Positions 5,804 to 13,222 are shown, numbered from the stretch's first letter. The stretch is DNA of 14,699 nt from JBHIAG01 sp046758465 (GCA_046758465.1 JBHIAG010000054.1:1-14699); one strand, 5' to 3'. The notes: generated by a model from the letters alone, not told the origin. Numbers and translations: made by a program.

Positions 5804-5867
5804 GTCAGGGCTCGTAGGGCCGGGCTTCAGCCCAGCCTGCCCCGCGCTTTTTGCGGGGCACCCTGAC
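5804..5867. repeat. nested, cloverleaf-like palindromic element
   Basis: Outer arms GTCAGGG (5804-5810) and CCCTGAC (5861-5867) enclose two hairpins: GGGCT/AGCCC (5822-5833) and TGCCCCGC/GCGGGGCA (5838-5860, loop GCTTTTT). It lies in the 440-bp gap between the divergent eIF-2B-like gene and tsaD. No T-run follows, so it is not a standard terminator. I see no protein-coding gene or tRNA in the gap. Confidence 0.6.
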
Positions 5868-5979
5868 GTTTTATCGGTGCCAAAGCAACGGGGAATTGGC
5901 AGCAGGCTCGCTTCGCTGCCCGCAGACTGGGTGGGTGGACTGCCACCGCAGCAGGCGAGGGAAAGCATTTTTACCTCAG

Positions 5980-6033
5980 GGGCTAAAGCCCGATTTATTT
6001 TTGACTAACTGTTCGGCGGGGTTATCCGCCGAA
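5980..6033. repeat. further palindromes in the tsaD upstream gap
   Basis: GGGCT-AA-AGCCC (5980-5991) is followed by a T-rich stretch (5994-6001), then TTCGGCGG/CCGCCGAA (6012-6033) with a 6-nt loop. The first resembles a weak rightward terminator but no rightward gene precedes it. It is more likely another copy of the GGGCTnnAGCCC intergenic repeat. Confidence 0.5.
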
Positions 6034-6158
6034 GGCGGATGCACCTCGGGCGCAAAACCCAGTCCCCCCAAAGCAAACACGTTCGCTACCGGCTGGCATC
6101 AGCGCTATTCTAGCACTGCCGAGCGACCGGATGCTAAGATGTCGAAGGGGAGACTTGG

Positions 6159-7301
6159 ATGGTGCGAATTCTGGGGATTGAATCTTCCTGCGACGAGACT
6201 GCGGCGGCGATTGTCGCCGACGGCGCGCGCATCCTCGCCAACGTCATCAGCTCACAGATTGACCTCCACCGCAAGTACGGCGGCGTGGTGCCGGAGCTCG
6301 CCTCGCGCGCCCATCTGGAAAAAATTGTCCCCGTGGTGCGCGAAGCCTTCGCGCAGGCGGGCCTCAGCTACGCCGATGTGGATGCGATTGCGGTCACCCA
6401 GGGGCCGGGCCTGATCGGCTCGCTGCTGGTCGGCGTGACCTTCGCCAAGACCATGGCCTGGTCGCTCGCCAAGCCCCTGATCGGCGTCAACCATCTCGAA
6501 GGCCACATCCACGCTGTCCTGCTCGAGCAGCGACACCGCAATGGCCAGCTTCCCCTGGAGTTTCCCGTCGTCACGCTCGTTGTCTCCGGCGGCCACACCG
6601 TCCTCTACCGCGTTGAGCAAGAGCCGATTGCAGCACACCCGGGTCCCGCAACTTCGGGATTCCGCCTGCGCTATGAGCGCATCGGCGAAACCGTGGACGA
6701 CGCTGCGGGCGAGGCCTTCGACAAAGTCGCCAAGCACCTTGCCCTCGGCTATCCCGGCGGCCCGGTGATTGACCGGCTGGCGCGCGCTGTCCCGAACCTT
6801 CGGGACGACGCCGTCGTCTTCACCAAGCCCCACATCAAGCACGGCACGCCCTACGATTTCAGCTTCAGTGGCATCAAGACCGCGGTGGTGCGCTACGTCG
6901 AGCGCCACGGCCACGCCCCCGAAATCGAGGCGCGAAAGACGAAACTCCGCGAGAACCCAAAAGCGAACCTGGCGGAGTTGTGCAGCCAACAGACGCTCGA
7001 CCTCGTCGCCAGCTTCCAGAAAACAGTGGTTGAAGATTTGACCGAGCGCACCCTCGCTGCCGCCGATGACTTCAACGCCCGCGCCGTGTTCGTCTCCGGT
7101 GGCGTCGCGGCCAACAGCCTGCTGCGAAAAATTTTTCGCGAAGAGTCTGCCATGCGTGGCGTGCCGGTCTTCTTCCCCTCGGTTGCCCTCTCCACCGATA
7201 ACGCCGCCATGATCGCCGCTGCCGCCTACCCCAAGTTCCTCGCCGGCGACTTCGCAGGCCTCGAACTCAACGCCGACGCCTCCCTGCCGCTCGGCCGCTA
7301 A
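6159..7301 (+). CDS. tsaD: tRNA N6-threonylcarbamoyladenosine (t6A37) transferase TsaD
   Basis: The 380-residue protein is TsaD (Kae1/Gcp family), which with TsaB and TsaE transfers the threonylcarbamoyl group to A37 of ANN-decoding tRNAs. It shows ILGIESSCDETAAA at 4-17, GGVVPELASR, the metal-binding HLEGHIH (H112 and H116), VSGGHT at 142-147, DDAAGEAFDK at 180-189, FSFSGIKTAV and the C-terminal ATPase-fold motif VSGGVAANSLLR. The ATG at 6159 is preceded by AAGGGGAG. At 380 residues it is longer than the usual 335-350. Two extra pieces coincide with palindromes: P-A-T-S-G near 163-167, between VSGGHT and GETVDD, and V-P-N-L-R-D at 211-216. Both keep the frame, and all expected active-site motifs remain, so it is probably functional. 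Confidence 0.96.
   Translation: MVRILGIESSCDETAAAIVADGARILANVISSQIDLHRKYGGVVPELASRAHLEKIVPVVREAFAQAGLSYADVDAIAVTQGPGLIGSLLVGVTFAKTMAWSLAKPLIGVNHLEGHIHAVLLEQRHRNGQLPLEFPVVTLVVSGGHTVLYRVEQEPIAAHPGPATSGFRLRYERIGETVDDAAGEAFDKVAKHLALGYPGGPVIDRLARAVPNLRDDAVVFTKPHIKHGTPYDFSFSGIKTAVVRYVERHGHAPEIEARKTKLRENPKANLAELCSQQTLDLVASFQKTVVEDLTERTLAAADDFNARAVFVSGGVAANSLLRKIFREESAMRGVPVFFPSVALSTDNAAMIAAAAYPKFLAGDFAGLELNADASLPLGR
6644..6659. repeat. in-gene degenerate palindrome (TCCCG..TTCGGGA) in tsaD
   Basis: Two differences in 16 bases from TCCCGAAGCTTCGGGA. It is read P-A-T-S-G (163-167) in a region where TsaD proteins normally pass directly from the sheet after SGGHT to the GE-T-x-DDAAGEAFDK helix. Confidence 0.55.
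6790..6805. repeat. in-gene palindrome TCCCGAACCTTCGGGA in tsaD
   Basis: Seven-base arms TCCCGAA/TTCGGGA with a 2-nt centre. It is read V-P-N-L-R-D (211-216) between the L-G-Y-P-G-G-P motif and the F-T-K-P segment. Confidence 0.75.
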
Positions 7302-7324
7302 TTGCCGGCCCTGAACTTTTTTTT
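7293..7324 (+). terminator. possible weak intrinsic terminator after tsaD
   Basis: GGCCG/CGGCC arms (7293-7297, 7306-7310) span the tsaD stop codon, and a run of eight T (7317-7324) follows after 6 nt. The stem is short and the T-run offset, so efficiency is doubtful. Confidence 0.3.
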
Positions 7325-7329
7325 GGCGG

Positions 7330-7349
7330 GTACGGGCTTTAGCCCGTAC
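7330..7349. repeat. intergenic palindrome GTACGGGCT/AGCCCGTAC
   Basis: Nine-base arms with a 2-nt centre lie in the 255-bp gap between tsaD and hyuA. This is the GGGCTnnAGCCC type seen elsewhere in the window. The gap also contains a GGTGC/GCACC hairpin near 7533-7545 just before hyuA. No gene is supported there. Confidence 0.65.
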
Positions 7350-7556
7350 GGAACTTACTCAAGCGCGCATTGGGTGGGTAGCAGCCCTGGCTGGGGGTGG
7401 GACCCCTGCGCCCGGCATTCGGCCTCGCCCGCTACCCGGGCCCTTCGCTCGCTGCCGCTTTTCGAGTTAGAATCGCTCGCCCACGGCGAGCTTCACTGTC
7501 GGCTTGCCGCTAGAGCTATCCGGCTTGGAAGAGGTGCTTTGCACCCGCCCCTTGCC

Positions 7557-9668
7557 ATGCCTCGACAAAAAATAGGCAGAGTCGCCATTGACACCGGTGG
7601 CACCTTCACCGACTGCATCTATCTCCGCGACCGCCGCCTGGAGATTCTGAAAGTCTTTTCCACCCCGCGCAATCCCGCCCAGGCCATTGGCCGCGCGGTG
7701 AACGAAATTCTCGTCCCGAAGCCTGCTCGCCTGCCCCTCCGGCAGGCGGGCGCAGGCGAGCTTCGGGATACTGCCGTTGCCCTGACCCACGGCACCACCG
7801 TCGGCACCAACGCCCTGCTGGAGCGGAAAGGTGCCCGCATCGCCCTGGTGACCACCGCCGGTTTTGAAGACCTGCTCGTCATCGGCCGCCAGGCCCGCCC
7901 ACGCCTCTACGACTTCTTCTTCACCGTCCCGCCGCCGCTGGTTCCCGCGGCGCGCCGCCTGGGCGTCCGGGAACGGATCGGCGCCGACGGCAGCGTCGTC
8001 ACGCCGCTCACCCCGGCCGAACTCCGCCGCCTGCTCGCGCGCATCCGCCGCGCGCGCCCCGAAGCCGTGGCCCTCTGCCTGCTGTTTTCATTTGCGCAGC
8101 CAGCCCACGAGCGCCGCATCGCCCGCGCCCTGCGCGCCGCGGGCTTTCCGGTTAGTGTCTCGCACGAGATTCATCCCGAGTTCCGCGAGTACGAGCGCAC
8201 CGCCACCGTCGCCGCCAACGCCTACCTGGTGCCCGTCCTGGGCCGCTACCTCGCAGAAATCGAGCGGCGGCTGCCGAAGCCGGCACCGCAAACCGCATCG
8301 AGCCCCCAGGCCCCTGCCTGGGGGAAAAACCAAGGCGTACAAGTGCGCGTCATGCAGTCCAGCGGCGGCACCATTTCCGCCCGCGTGGCCGCCCAGCAGC
8401 CCGTCCGCACCATCCTCTCCGGCCCCACCGGCGGCGTGGTCGGCGCACGCTACGTCGGCGAACTTGCCGGCCTCGACCGCCTCATCAGTTTCGACATGGG
8501 CGGCACTTCGACCGATGTGGCGCTGATCCCGAACGTTCGGGACGGCAGCCTCGCCACCACCAACGAAGGCAGCGTCGCCGGCGTCCCCATTGCCGTGCCC
8601 ATGCTCGACATCCACAGCGTCGGCGCCGGCGGGGGCTCGATTGCCTGGTTCGACCGTGGCGGCGCCCTGCGCGTCGGCCCGCAGTCGGCCGGTGCCGACC
8701 CCGGCCCTATCTGCTATGGTCGCGGCACCGCGCCCACCGTCACCGACGCCCACCTCATCCTCGGCCGCCTCGACCCGGAGCAGTTTCTCGGCGGCGCCTG
8801 GCGGCTCGACCCGGCGCGTGCGCGCCGCTTCATGGAGCGCGCTGCCCGGAGAAGCTTTCCGAACATTGCCGACTTTGCCGCCGGCATCCTGGCCGTCGCC
8901 AACGCCACCATGGAGAAGGCCATCCGCGTCATTTCGGTCGAGCGCGGCCATGACCCGCGCCAATTTACCTTGGTCGCCTTTGGCGGCGCCGGCGGCCTGC
9001 ACGCCTGTGAGCTGGCCACTGCGCTCGGCATCCGGCGCGTCTTGGTGCCAAAGTTCTCCGGCGCGCTTTCCGCGCTCGGCATTCTGCGCTCGGATGTGGT
9101 CAAGGACTACGTCCACACGGTGATGTTGCCCGTGACGGAGAGCAGGCGCAGCGGCGTTTTGCTCCAGCGGCGGTTTCGCGAACTCGCCCGTCAGGCCCGC
9201 GCGGCCTTGCAGCAGGAAGGCTTCACCCCGCGCCAGCAGCGCCTCGAACACTCCCTCGACCTTCGCTACCGCGGCCAAGCCTACGAGCTGACCGTGCCGT
9301 TCACGCGCGACTTCGACCGCGCCTTCCATCGCGCCCATCACTACCGCTACGGCTACGCCGACCCTGAGCGCCCGGTCGAGGTCGTCAACGTGCGCCTGCG
9401 CGCCGTGGGGCTGACCGCCAAGCCCGCCCTCCCGCGACAGCCCCCGGCAGGATCCTCCCCCCGCGCCGCCCACTACCGCCGCGCCCCGGTCGTGTTCAAT
9501 GGAACTTATCGCCTCACCGACTTCTACCTGCGTGAGCGTCTCCGGGCTGGCAACCGCCTCCGCGGGTCGGCCGTCATTGCCGAATACAGCGCCACCACCG
9601 TCGTCCCGCCCGGCTGGCGCGCGCAGATGGACGCTTATGAGAACCTGCTGCTCGAACCGACTGGGTAG
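7557..9668 (+). CDS. hydantoinase/oxoprolinase subunit A (HyuA family)
   Basis: The 703-residue protein is the ATP-binding subunit of the hydantoinase/5-oxoprolinase/acetone carboxylase group. The phosphate-binding D-T-G-G-T-F-T-D is at 12-19, followed by HGTTVGTNALLERKGA, SFDMGGTSTD at 311-320, GAGGGSIAWFD, SAGADPGPICYGRG and the C-terminal VERGHDPRQFTLVAFGGAGGLHA. Such enzymes cleave or carboxylate cyclic imides or small ketones with ATP; the substrate here is unknown. The ATG at 7557 is chosen because the family begins just before this first motif; an upstream in-frame stretch only translates palindromic spacer. Three palindromes lie inside the gene, at residues 53-71, 249-256 and 324-329, and seem to add short peptides. 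It is followed by hyuB after 111 bp. Confidence 0.92.
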   Translation: MPRQKIGRVAIDTGGTFTDCIYLRDRRLEILKVFSTPRNPAQAIGRAVNEILVPKPARLPLRQAGAGELRDTAVALTHGTTVGTNALLERKGARIALVTTAGFEDLLVIGRQARPRLYDFFFTVPPPLVPAARRLGVRERIGADGSVVTPLTPAELRRLLARIRRARPEAVALCLLFSFAQPAHERRIARALRAAGFPVSVSHEIHPEFREYERTATVAANAYLVPVLGRYLAEIERRLPKPAPQTASSPQAPAWGKNQGVQVRVMQSSGGTISARVAAQQPVRTILSGPTGGVVGARYVGELAGLDRLISFDMGGTSTDVALIPNVRDGSLATTNEGSVAGVPIAVPMLDIHSVGAGGGSIAWFDRGGALRVGPQSAGADPGPICYGRGTAPTVTDAHLILGRLDPEQFLGGAWRLDPARARRFMERAARRSFPNIADFAAGILAVANATMEKAIRVISVERGHDPRQFTLVAFGGAGGLHACELATALGIRRVLVPKFSGALSALGILRSDVVKDYVHTVMLPVTESRRSGVLLQRRFRELARQARAALQQEGFTPRQQRLEHSLDLRYRGQAYELTVPFTRDFDRAFHRAHHYRYGYADPERPVEVVNVRLRAVGLTAKPALPRQPPAGSSPRAAHYRRAPVVFNGTYRLTDFYLRERLRAGNRLRGSAVIAEYSATTVVPPGWRAQMDAYENLLLEPTG
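7714..7768. repeat. 55-bp in-gene compound palindrome in hyuA
   Basis: The outer arms TCCCGAAGC (7714-7722) and GCTTCGGGA (7760-7768) are the two halves of the short palindrome found elsewhere. Between them are GCTCGCCTGC/GCAGGCGAGC and GCCTGCC/GGCAGGC arms. It adds about 19 residues (53-71) between the N-terminal sheet and the conserved HGTTVGTNALL motif. It looks like a second repeat inserted into the centre of the short palindrome. Confidence 0.75.
8303..8324. repeat. in-gene palindrome CCCCCAGGC/GCCTGGGGG in hyuA
   Basis: Nine-base arms with a 4-nt loop, read S-S-P-Q-A-P-A-W-G, in a Pro/Ala/Gln-rich linker just before the conserved V-x-V-M-Q-S-S-G-G segment. Confidence 0.65.
8527..8542. 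repeat. in-gene palindrome TCCCGAACGTTCGGGA in hyuA
   Basis: A perfect 16-bp palindrome read I-P-N-V-R-D (324-329), immediately after the SFDMGGTSTDVAL motif. Confidence 0.8.
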
Positions 9669-9718
9669 GGCAGGGACTTGTCCCCTGCCGCGGCAAGGCA
9701 CAAGGCCTTGCCCTACCC
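9663..9718. repeat. 56-bp palindromic element overlapping the hyuA stop codon
   Basis: Outer arms GGGTAGGGC (9663-9671) and GCCCTACCC (9710-9718) enclose an imperfect CAGGGAC/GTCCCCTG pair. A GGCAAGGC/GCCTTGCC stem-loop (9692-9712) overlaps the right outer arm, so the two are alternative foldings. The hyuA TAG lies in the left arm. The GGTAGGGCAGGG motif also appears at 50-61. It could modulate hyuA/hyuB mRNA or simply be a dispersed repeat. Confidence 0.7.
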
Positions 9719-9779
9719 CTGCGTTCTTGGGTTCCCCTTCAGCAGTCGCCGGACACGATGCACGCTGCACGAGGTCGCG

Positions 9780-11480
9780 ATGAAGTTCGACCCTGTCAAA
9801 CTCGAAATTTTCAAGAACCTCTTCCACGCCGTCGCGGAAGAGATGGGGGCGGCGCTGCGCCGCACCGCCTTCTCGCCTAACATCAAGGAGCGCCGCGACT
9901 ACTCCTGCGCCGTCTTTGACCCCGCCGGCAGGGTCATCGCCATGGGCGACCACATGCCCGTCCACCTCGGCTCGATACCAATGTCGGTCGAAGCCGCCCT
10001 GGCCCGGCTCGACCTCCGCCCGGGCGACATCGCCATGCTCAATGACCCCTTCGCCGGCGGCACCCACCTGCCCGACATCACCCTGGTGATGCCGGTCTAC
10101 ATTGCCCGCCGCGCCCGGCCGCTGTTTTACGTCGCCAGCCGCGCCCATCACGCCGATGTCGGCGGCGCCCAGCCCGGCTCCATGGGCCTGGCACGCGACA
10201 TCTACCAGGAGGGTGTCCGCATCCCGCCCGTCAAGCTCACCGAGCGCGGCCGCCTGCGCCGCGACGTCTTTGAGCTGGTTCTGGCCAACGTCCGCACCCC
10301 GCGCGAACGCGAAGGCGACCTCACCGCCCAGGTGGCCGCCTGCCGCATCGGGGCGCGGCGGCTGGCTGAACTCGTTGGCCGCTACGGCGCCCGCGAGGTT
10401 GAAGACTACATGGGCCACCTGCTCGACTACTCCGCGCGCATGATGCAAGCCACCCTGCGCGCCATCCCCCCGGGCAGCTACGCCGCCGAGGATTTCCTCG
10501 ACGATGACGGCATCAGCGATGAGCCGATCCGGATTCGCGTGCAGGTACGCGTGCGCGGCGGGCGCGCGCGCGTGGACTTCGCGGGCTCAGCGCCGCAGTG
10601 CGCCGGCAACGTCAATGCCGTGCGCGCCATCAGCGTCTCGGCGGTCTTCTACGTCTTTCGCTGCTTGGTGCCGGAGGAAGTTCCGGCCACCGCCGGCCTG
10701 CTGCGGCCGATTGAAATCCTTACGCCGCCGCGCAGCGTCGTTGCTGCCGACCCGCCGGCTGCGGTCGCTGCCGGCAACGTCGAGACTTCGCAGCGCATCG
10801 TGGACGTGCTGCTGAAAGCCCTGGCGCAGGCCATCCCCCACCGCATCCCCGCCGCCAGCCAGGGCACGATGAACAACTTCACCGTCGGCGGGCTGGGGCC
10901 CAACGGCGAGCCCTTCGCTTACTATGAGACTGTGGGCGGTGGCGTCGGTGCCCGCCCCGGTGCCGACGGCGTCGACGCCATCCACAACCATATGACCAAC
11001 TCGCTCAACACGCCCATCGAGGCGCTGGAACTCTTCTACCCGCTGCGCCTGCGCCGCTACGCCGTGCGGCCTGGCTCCGGCGGACGCGGGCGCTGGCGCG
11101 GCGGCGACGGCATCATCCGCGAGGTCGAGTTGCTGACCCCGGCGCAGTTTGCGCTGCTGTGCGAGCGCCGCAAGATTCCGCCCTACGGCTTGGCCGGGGG
11201 CGGCCCCGGCACGCTGGGCGTGACCCGTCTCATCGTCGGCGACCGGGTCGAACGCCTGCCGTCGAAATGCACTCGCGTTGCCCCCCGCGGCGCCGTCATC
11301 TCAATTGCCACGCCCGCCGGCGGCGCCTGGGGCCGACTTCGAAAGCCGAAACGTGTGCGCCCGAGGCGCCCATACGGGCGTCCGTCTGGACGCATCCCCT
11401 CCCGAGGCGGGCCAGCCTGGGGCTGGCGCCTGGGGCGGAAAAAACGAAAATCGCAAAAGAGAAAAGGAGCGCGGCGATGA
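9780..11480 (+). CDS. hydantoinase/oxoprolinase subunit B (HyuB family)
   Basis: The 566-residue protein is the partner of HyuA. Family signatures include the N-terminal DPVKLEIFKNLFHAVAEEMG, RRTAFSPNIKERRDYSCAVFD, NDPFAGGTHLPDIT, ASRAHHADVGGAQPGSMG and the C-terminal R-P-G-S-G-G-R-G-R-W-R-G-G-D-G. Together the subunits should form one ATP-dependent amidohydrolase or carboxylase; the substrate is unknown. The ATG at 9780 has GAGG six bases upstream and matches the family N-terminus. The family normally ends near the T-P-x-G-G-x-W-G motif, here at about 11333. This protein then continues for 48 residues, 22 of them Lys or Arg, through palindrome-rich DNA until a TGA that overlaps the ATG of the next gene. 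The tail looks like read-through after loss of the original stop. Confidence 0.92.
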   Translation: MKFDPVKLEIFKNLFHAVAEEMGAALRRTAFSPNIKERRDYSCAVFDPAGRVIAMGDHMPVHLGSIPMSVEAALARLDLRPGDIAMLNDPFAGGTHLPDITLVMPVYIARRARPLFYVASRAHHADVGGAQPGSMGLARDIYQEGVRIPPVKLTERGRLRRDVFELVLANVRTPREREGDLTAQVAACRIGARRLAELVGRYGAREVEDYMGHLLDYSARMMQATLRAIPPGSYAAEDFLDDDGISDEPIRIRVQVRVRGGRARVDFAGSAPQCAGNVNAVRAISVSAVFYVFRCLVPEEVPATAGLLRPIEILTPPRSVVAADPPAAVAAGNVETSQRIVDVLLKALAQAIPHRIPAASQGTMNNFTVGGLGPNGEPFAYYETVGGGVGARPGADGVDAIHNHMTNSLNTPIEALELFYPLRLRRYAVRPGSGGRGRWRGGDGIIREVELLTPAQFALLCERRKIPPYGLAGGGPGTLGVTRLIVGDRVERLPSKCTRVAPRGAVISIATPAGGAWGRLRKPKRVRPRRPYGRPSGRIPSRGGPAWGWRLGRKKRKSQKRKGARR

Positions 11481-12508
11481 GAAAAGCAATTCGACTGTTT
11501 GTCTTTATGGTCATGGCAGTGCCCGTCTCAGCTCAACAGGTAGCCGACACGTCGTATCGCTTTGACAATCCGAACCCGGCTTATGAGAGCGGTGCCGGAC
11601 CCCAGGTGTGCATTGACGAAGCCCATTTCAATTTCCACACCGCGGAGGGACGCTACAAGGCGTTTGCGGAGCTGCTGCGGGGCGACGGCTACAAGGTAAA
11701 AGGTTTTGCTTCTGCCTTCAGCCAAAAGACGCTCAGCGAATGCCAGATCCTCGTGATTGCCAACGCCCTCTCGAAGGCAAATTCTCACGGGATGGAAAGG
11801 GAGTGGGCCTTGACGGACTGGTCGTTTCCTCATCCGTCCGCCTTCACGAGGGAAGAAATCAACGCACTGGTTACCTGGATTCGGGAGGGTGGTTCCTTGT
11901 TCTTCATCGTGGACCATGCGCCTTGGCCGGGCGCGGCCACCGACCTGGCGACCCTGCTGGGCGTTCATATGTTGGACGGCTCTACCCGCAGCAGCGCGGA
12001 CGCACCTGGCGACGTCGTTTTCGGAGCGGTTCACGAGGAACTCTGGCAGCAAGCCGCCCGGGCGTATGGAATCCCGTACGAGCAGCTTCGTCCCATCCTC
12101 GCCAATGCCGGCACGCTGGAAAGCCATCCTATCGTCAAAGGCAGAACGCCGCAGGAACAGATTGATTCAGTTGTGACTTTTACGGGTCACGCCTTCTACC
12201 CGTCTGCCAATGTGGAGCCGATCCTCGTATTTGGTCCAAAGGCCGTTTGCCAGGTTCCACTGAAGTTGAATTTCGAAGATGCAAGCTGGGAAGATGGGCC
12301 TCAATTCTCGGTGGGCGGTTGGCTACAAGGCGCCGCGTTGCGGTTGGGTGAAGGGCGTGTGGTCATCTTGGGAGAAGCCGCCATGTGTACGGCGCAGGTC
12401 GAGGGGCCAAACCGCACACCGATGGGGATGAACACACCAGTTGCTTTGCAGAACGCCCAGTTTTGCCTGAACGTGGTTCGCTGGCTTTCCGGCCTTCTCG
12501 GTGAGTAA
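11477..12508 (+). CDS. secreted DUF4350-like protein
   Basis: The 343-residue protein has a signal peptide (residues 1-19, likely cut at V-S-A/Q-Q) and an alpha/beta domain resembling the glutamine-amidotransferase-like DUF4350 fold: IDEAHFNFHT at 46-55, CQILVIANALS near 89-99, FTREEINALVTWIREGGSLFFIVDHAPWPGAA near 123-154, and a C-terminal VVILGEAAM strand. Function is unknown; proteins of this type are exported and may bind a ligand. The ATG is chosen because AAGGAG lies about 8 bp upstream and the signal peptide begins there. Its ATGA overlap with the hyuB stop implies translational coupling. Its base composition looks visibly less GC-rich than hyuA/hyuB, which may mean a separate origin. 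A role linked to the Hyu enzyme is only suggested by position. Confidence 0.75.
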   Translation: MRKAIRLFVFMVMAVPVSAQQVADTSYRFDNPNPAYESGAGPQVCIDEAHFNFHTAEGRYKAFAELLRGDGYKVKGFASAFSQKTLSECQILVIANALSKANSHGMEREWALTDWSFPHPSAFTREEINALVTWIREGGSLFFIVDHAPWPGAATDLATLLGVHMLDGSTRSSADAPGDVVFGAVHEELWQQAARAYGIPYEQLRPILANAGTLESHPIVKGRTPQEQIDSVVTFTGHAFYPSANVEPILVFGPKAVCQVPLKLNFEDASWEDGPQFSVGGWLQGAALRLGEGRVVILGEAAMCTAQVEGPNRTPMGMNTPVALQNAQFCLNVVRWLSGLLGE

Positions 12509-12545
12509 TATGCGCGGCTGTTCACACGAAGATTTTGAGAGAGGA

Positions 12546-12561
12546 GCGCAGCGAGCTGCGC
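12546..12561. repeat. hairpin in the convergent gap
   Basis: GCGCAGC (12546-12552) and GCTGCGC (12555-12561) lie in the 81-bp gap between the DUF4350-like gene and carD, which converge here. It might end transcription from both sides, but no T-run is present on either strand. Confidence 0.35.
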
Positions 12562-12589
12562 ATGGCGGCCTCGATTCTCTAAGTGGCTT

Positions 12590-13114
12590 TCAGGAGGGCT
12601 GGGTGGGTTCGGGCAGTTGCAGTTTGCACTTGGCGAGGACTTTCTGCAGGGTGCGTTGGATGGTAACGTCGGTGACGTTGCGTACCACCGCCAGCTCGTT
12701 CACCAGCAGGCGGTAGGCTTGTTCCAGCATCTTCTTTTCGCGGAAGGAGAGCACCTTCTTCCGGCTCAGCGCCAGCAGGCTCTTCAGCACCTCGGCCACC
12801 TCGTAGACCGAGCCGGTGCGCATCTTTTCTGAGTTCTGTTTGAAGCGGGACTTCCAGTTTTGGTGGGAAGCGAACCTGCCGTTCTGCAACGCGCTCAGGA
12901 CCTTCGCGACCTCGCTCGCCTTGATGGTGCGCCGCAGGCCCACCGCCGCCGCGTTGGAGACCGGGACCGTGACTTTGAGCCGGTTGGCCAGAATATACAC
13001 CGAGTAGAACTTTTCGGGCCTGCCGTTCAGGCTCCCGAAGGTGATCTGCTCGATGACGCCTACCCCTTGGTTGGGGTAGACGACTTTCTCCCCTACTTTA
13101 AACATCAACGGCAT
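12590..13114 (-). CDS. carD: CarD-family transcriptional regulator
   Basis: The 174-residue protein is CarD-like: an N-terminal Tudor-like RNA polymerase-interacting domain (residues 4-60, starting F-K-V-G-E-K-V-V-Y-P-N-Q-G-V-G) and a helical C-terminal domain containing W87 in the position of the Trp that wedges into the promoter bubble in Mycobacterium and Thermus CarD. It binds the RNA polymerase beta subunit and stabilises open complexes, often at rRNA and other housekeeping promoters. Two starts are possible, 13114 and 13105; neither has a strong ribosome-binding site. It diverges from greA across 179 bp containing a good promoter for each, so two RNA-polymerase-binding factors share one control region. 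Confidence 0.92.
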   Translation of the reverse strand: MPLMFKVGEKVVYPNQGVGVIEQITFGSLNGRPEKFYSVYILANRLKVTVPVSNAAAVGLRRTIKASEVAKVLSALQNGRFASHQNWKSRFKQNSEKMRTGSVYEVAEVLKSLLALSRKKVLSFREKKMLEQAYRLLVNELAVVRNVTDVTIQRTLQKVLAKCKLQLPEPTQPS

Positions 13115-13139
13115 CTGCTAAGTGACAGGCAAGACCCTC

Positions 13140-13168
13140 ATTTTAGGTCACTTCACCGGTGCGGTCAA
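13140..13168 (-). promoter_or_regulatory. predicted promoter for carD
   Basis: On the minus strand a -35 TTGACC (5 of 6) at 13163-13168 and a -10 TAAAAT (5 of 6) at 13140-13145 are exactly 17 bp apart. The leader before 13114 would be about 20 nt. Confidence 0.6.
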
Positions 13169-13222
13169 GGCGAAGAATGCGCGAAGACCCGCGCGTGCAG
13201 GCCCCGGTTCTTCCGCAGGCGA

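Noticed and set aside
5719..6158. A tRNA or small protein gene in the gap before tsaD
   Set aside because: The cloverleaf-like element lacks tRNA invariant bases and a CCA-side acceptor stem, and the short frames there have no ribosome-binding site or motif.
7302..7556. N-terminal extension of HyuA to 7302
   Set aside because: The added 85 residues translate palindromic spacer, and the family N-terminus begins near the ATG at 7557.
8088..10448. A 786-codon open frame on the minus strand opposite hyuA and hyuB
   Set aside because: Its translation is low-complexity Gly/Ala/Asp/Val-rich with no recognisable motif, while the plus strand encodes clear HyuA and HyuB. Long antisense frames are expected in GC-rich genes.
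11159..11476. N-terminal extension of the DUF4350-like protein to 11159
   Set aside because: It overlaps hyuB out of frame. The signal peptide and ribosome-binding site place the start at 11477.
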